Shown here piece by piece: positions 60,673 to 64,000 of a stretch of DNA of 64,000 nucleotides (position 1 is the first letter of the stretch; every line of letters begins with the position of its first letter). The position numbers and the translations under genes were made by a program. This DNA comes from Rhynchopus euleeides (Eukaryota; Euglenozoa; Diplonemea; Diplonemida; Diplonemidae), in assembly GCA_963210315.1 (NCBI GenBank), contig OY723240.1, forward strand, positions 1,798,001-1,862,000, in the 5' to 3' direction. Below the pieces are notes generated by a model. That model was not told the DNA's origin. It worked only from the letters and a program-made list of their open reading frames with translations, and did no database searches.

Positions 60673-63600
60673 TGTGTGTGTGTGTGTAGTGATAGTGGTT
60701 TTAAGTGGGTAACCCTGCGCGGATCTGTGCCCACTCCCCGCCCACCCCTACGTCACAGCGGATGCCCCACTCGGGTTAGAGTGTGGGGCCAACTCAGTGC
60801 CACTCCGAGGAGGGCGTGAGGCATAGCCAGCGTGGTGCGTGCCGCAACAGTGTGTGAGTGATTTCGCACTGCTGTGGCAGTCCCCGCACCGGCCCATGCG
60901 ATGCGTCTTGCAAAATTCCATGGTGACTTGCAAGCCGTCGTTCTTCCCGTGGTGGTCCCGGCAGCAGTCCTCTTCCGAGAGGCGCCGGCGCCGGCAGTCC
61001 ACGCAGCGGGGTTTCCAGTGCAGAGCGCAGGTAAGCATCTTCGCGTTCCGTCTGGCTCCAGGGGGGGCAGTCCGGGGAGCAGCGCCCCGTCGTTCCCATG
61101 ACCGTCCTGTCCGGGCGTTGGCTTGCCGGCTGCTGGCAGTCCATTGCTGGGCCGCTTGCTGCCACCCCTCTGGGTAGTGGGGCTGCGGTGCGAAGGTTGC
61201 GGCCCACGCCATGCCGCGGGAGTGGAAGGCTGTGTCCCGCTGGTTCAAGCCCGGGCCTGCCGTGTGCGCTTGGAGGCTGCGCATCACCGACTCGGTGGCT
61301 GGGCTGAGCTGGGCTCTCCTGGACAGGCCCCCTGCCACGGTTCCCCCGATCGCGGTGAGGACAGTGGAGCTCGCAGTGTGGCCACAGTGCCATGGTTGCT
61401 TGGAAGTCTTGCGCACCACCTCGCAGAGCTGCCTCAACGAGTGAGCCTTGCCCAGGATGCTCTTCTGGAAGGCTGCGAAGTCCTGCCGCAGCTGCTCCTG
61501 CGAGGTCTCCCCCTGCCTCTCAGCCTCGTCCATGGCGGCGTTGCTCAGGGCGTCCGCATCGACGTTGAGTTCCCTTTTCACGTGCTCATACGTAAGGGTG
61601 ATCCGGGGCCCGAGGTCGGCAGCCAGCCGTGCCGTGCTGAGGAAGAGGGGGCGGAGGGATTTATCGCGGCAAACCGCTTCCCCTTTTAGGTGTCGCAGCA
61701 CCACCTGCGAGTCACCCCGCACCGTAACGTTCCCCTCAGGGGGCGGGTCGCCCCTTCTGAGCAGCCGTAGGCCCGCCCGAACCCCTTCGTACTCAGCGAT
61801 GTTGTTGCTGCGTACGTTCAGCAGAGGGAGGATCTCTTCCGACACCTTGAGGCCGTCTCGGTAGAGCACCGCACCTGCACCCGCCAGGGCGAAGGGGGTG
61901 CCGTTGTCCCTTGCTCCGCCGTCGAAGTAGAGGGTGAGCCCCGGGGATGCGCCCTCGGGGATGCGTGGGCGGGCCTCCCGCGGCCCCCTCTCAGGGGGGT
62001 CAGGTGTGTGGGGGCGGATGCGGCGCGTTTCGACTTCTGGGAGGGTGAGGCCGGTCGACAGCTCGAAGTCGACAGCCAACTCCATGAGGGTCACGGTGTG
62101 CTCCCCTCCCTGCGGCCCCCATTTCAGGCCCCGCAGCCAGTCGCAGAGGGCCACCCACAGCTCCGGGGGGCGCTTGCCCCACGTCTGTTTGACAGTGGAC
62201 GGCGCCCGCACAGGGATGCAGGCCTGTTCGGGGTTGGGTGTGCACCACCCCCATGGATAGTGAAGGGTGCGGTGGTGGCGCGCGGAGCGGTCGAGCAGTC
62301 CATCTTTCTCCTGCCGCGCCGAGAGGATTGCAATGAAGTAGCGGTGCAGCTGCGCCACTATATCCACCCTGCGTGCGAAGGATAGTGGCAGGGGCTGCCT
62401 GTCCTCCGGGATGCCGTGTCTAAAGGCGGGCGCCACCCCGCATAACGCCAAGCAAGGTGGCCAGGTTGACCGGTCCACAGCCGTAATGGGGTGGTTTTGT
62501 CGGATTGGGTCCCACGCGGAGCACTCCCACCATAGGTGCATCACCGTCTCGGGGGTGCCTGCGTTGCAGTATCGGCAGATCCCGCCCTGCCCCGTGCGCC
62601 CTCGGACAGGCACCGCCCCTGCAATGACGGAACGAAGGAGGCCCCGTTGGTATCCCGTGACCGCGGCGCCCTCTCCCTCCAGGACGCAGCGTGTGGCTTG
62701 CCCGTCGATGCCGTGCTGAGCGCCCGCAAAGTCGTCACGACGACCAGCCAGCGCCTTGGCCACCTGTGTACGTAGGGCCTGGCGGAGGTCATGAGCGAAG
62801 ATCCCCCATCCGCTCGTTGTTGCTGCGGTGGGGTCGAAGACTATGCTCCGTCCCGCTTCATCAGTGTAAGATAGGGTGGTCGCCGTGCTCCAGCTCCATC
62901 CTATCCACCGAAGGGCCGCTCGGAAAAGCGCGAAGGGGCCTGTCCCTGTAAGCCTCACTCTGCTATCCCAAGCCGTCTCAGACAGAACCCTGCAGCGGCC
63001 CCACTTCTTGACCTGCATGGCCCAGGTGGTGATCTGCCGGTAGCGGGGGGCGACGGCGGGGTCCACCCGATGTGCATGGTGGAGGACATCCAGCACAGCC
63101 TCCCGCGCCCTGCGGGGGGGTCCGGACCACAGCGCGGCGACGAAGAGCCCCCTCCATCGCCTGATGTCGGCGTCCTCCCAGCGGGTGACCAGGGCGTCGT
63201 AGTAGAGCCTGGACCCCGCTGTCATCGCTGCTGCCTGCCCCTTCCACTGCACCGGTAGGGGCAGTGCCGAGGTCCTGCGCAGGTTCTGCTCTGCGCCCTC
63301 TTTTCGGCGGGCGACGCGCTCCGATTTGGGCACCTCGGGTCCCTCGAGCGGGCGCGCATGCAGCATGGCCCCGAGGCAGTCGAAGCTATCGCGCTGTCGA
63401 AGGGGGGTAGCCGTGCCGTCCCGTGTCCGGTAGACTATCGGGGTCAACGGCTCGGGGGACGTCGAGAAGACATGTGACTTGACCTCTGCGCATATTACCA
63501 TCCCGGTATCGTGGGAGAAATCTGCAGAGTCATCCACCACTGCTTGCAAGGTCCCCGGGCTGGGGGTCACCGCGTACACATCGTCCACAAACGACAACGC

Positions 63601-64000
63601 CCTCGTGCCCTGCCGGTGCTCCGCCATGCGCATCCATACACCCACCAGCACGTTGATCAGCACGACGCTAATGGGGCAGCCCTGCATGATGCCGTTGGTT
63701 GGCAGGAAGCCCTCCCCGATAGTGCCGCTTACCCGGAAGTGCCGCTGCATTGACCCGTACGCTGCCCGCAGGGTGCGCAGGACTCGGCCGTCGAAGCCGA
63801 GCTCCGCAGCTAGACAGAAGGTCAGGTCAATCGGCACCGTGTCGAAGCATTTCTTAAAGTCTAGGGCGACACCGTACAGTGGCTGTCCTGTGAGGTGGGC
63901 CTCTTCGATCCGTGCTGCCAGGTGCCAGATGAGGTCCTCCGCGCCGTGGCCAGGTCTGCATCCGTGCAAGTCCTCAGGCGCAATGCTCTCCAGCCACTTC
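60673..64000 (-). mobile_element. Non-LTR retrotransposon (LINE), 3' part
   Basis: The ORF, a short structured 3' UTR and a (CA)n tail at 60669-60687 read on the minus strand. The 5' part (endonuclease, any ORF1) lies beyond the window. The reading frame in view is uninterrupted, so the copy may be recent. Confidence 0.8.
60748..64000 (-). CDS. LINE reverse transcriptase - RNase H polyprotein (5'-partial)
   Basis: At least 1083 codons, open through the window edge (KWLESIAPEDLHGCRPGHGA). RT motifs: ALDFKKCFDTV (Asp of motif A), GIMQGCPISVVL and SFVDDVY (catalytic Asp pair). A zinc-knuckle-like CRYCNAGTPETVMHLWWEC follows at about residue 463. RNase H spans about 678-820 with all four acidic residues (YFDGG, IAEYEGV, RGDSQ, NVDADALSNAA). 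The C-terminus (about 977-1040) is a Cys/His-rich domain (CALHWKPRCVDC, CCRDHH, CKTHRMGRCGDC, CCGTHH) of unknown role. It would copy its own RNA at a nicked target. RT followed by RNase H places it among I/R1/Tad-like clades; the exact clade is undetermined. Confidence 0.88.
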   Translation of the reverse strand, partial: KWLESIAPEDLHGCRPGHGAEDLIWHLAARIEEAHLTGQPLYGVALDFKKCFDTVPIDLTFCLAAELGFDGRVLRTLRAAYGSMQRHFRVSGTIGEGFLPTNGIMQGCPISVVLINVLVGVWMRMAEHRQGTRALSFVDDVYAVTPSPGTLQAVVDDSADFSHDTGMVICAEVKSHVFSTSPEPLTPIVYRTRDGTATPLRQRDSFDCLGAMLHARPLEGPEVPKSERVARRKEGAEQNLRRTSALPLPVQWKGQAAAMTAGSRLYYDALVTRWEDADIRRWRGLFVAALWSGPPRRAREAVLDVLHHAHRVDPAVAPRYRQITTWAMQVKKWGRCRVLSETAWDSRVRLTGTGPFALFRAALRWIGWSWSTATTLSYTDEAGRSIVFDPTAATTSGWGIFAHDLRQALRTQVAKALAGRRDDFAGAQHGIDGQATRCVLEGEGAAVTGYQRGLLRSVIAGAVPVRGRTGQGGICRYCNAGTPETVMHLWWECSAWDPIRQNHPITAVDRSTWPPCLALCGVAPAFRHGIPEDRQPLPLSFARRVDIVAQLHRYFIAILSARQEKDGLLDRSARHHRTLHYPWGWCTPNPEQACIPVRAPSTVKQTWGKRPPELWVALCDWLRGLKWGPQGGEHTVTLMELAVDFELSTGLTLPEVETRRIRPHTPDPPERGPREARPRIPEGASPGLTLYFDGGARDNGTPFALAGAGAVLYRDGLKVSEEILPLLNVRSNNIAEYEGVRAGLRLLRRGDPPPEGNVTVRGDSQVVLRHLKGEAVCRDKSLRPLFLSTARLAADLGPRITLTYEHVKRELNVDADALSNAAMDEAERQGETSQEQLRQDFAAFQKSILGKAHSLRQLCEVVRKTSKQPWHCGHTASSTVLTAIGGTVAGGLSRRAQLSPATESVMRSLQAHTAGPGLNQRDTAFHSRGMAWAATFAPQPHYPEGWQQAAQQWTASSRQANARTGRSWERRGAAPRTAPPGARRNAKMLTCALHWKPRCVDCRRRRLSEEDCCRDHHGKNDGLQVTMEFCKTHRMGRCGDCHSSAKSLTHCCGTHHAGYASRPPRSGTELAPHSNPSGASAVT

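Overview
This window looks like nuclear DNA of a GC-rich, repeat-laden unicellular eukaryote (an alga or other protist). The evidence is two spliced genes whose introns all begin GTATG and end AG, eukaryote-type selenocysteine tRNA genes, a 1283-residue RWD/DEAH-box helicase, WD40, ankyrin and DUF4116 proteins, a LINE, and several classes of DNA transposon. The lineage cannot be fixed from the sequence; an alveolate or stramenopile-like protist is only a guess.

Layout. 1-14.4 kb is almost entirely nested mobile and satellite DNA: three ORF-bearing copies and one of the two solo tails of an unrecognised retroposon-like family (called 'GVT elements' here after the C-terminal Gly-Val-Thr of their ORFs), a 2.2-kb tandem duplication, MITEs, a half foldback element carrying a nested TIR element, and 10-bp minisatellites that fold into long palindromes. 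14.4-21.2 kb holds two tRNA-Sec genes, a secreted Gly/Tyr- and Pro-rich protein and a small basic protein. 22.3-37.3 kb is a gene-family region: five full or partial copies of a ubiquitin-like + WD40 gene (two nearly identical in tandem, one internally deleted, one a 3' fragment) plus a more distant paralogue, wrapped around a glycoside hydrolase family 31 gene flanked by 421-bp direct repeats. 38.3-51.0 kb carries an ankyrin gene, a 3.26-kb foldback element inserted with a 9-bp target duplication exactly at the start codon of a DUF4116 gene, a third identical tRNA-Sec and the spliced helicase gene. 51-57 kb is again transposon-rich (solo GVT tail, a 672-bp palindrome, three 3-bp-target elements). 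57.1-58.8 kb contains a small spliced CHCH-domain gene, and 59.2-64 kb holds tails and the RT/RNase H ORF of a LINE on the minus strand, cut by the window edge.

The most unusual signal is the GVT family. Five copies share an exact 3' end, a conserved stem-bounded tail of about 80 bp and 10-bp flanking duplications, but each begins at a different 5' point. Every ORF is open right from its 5' junction and ends in the same Gly-Val-Thr stop. That is the pattern of 5'-truncated target-primed retroposition with a structured, non-poly(A) tail, and all insertions lie in minisatellites of about 10-bp period.
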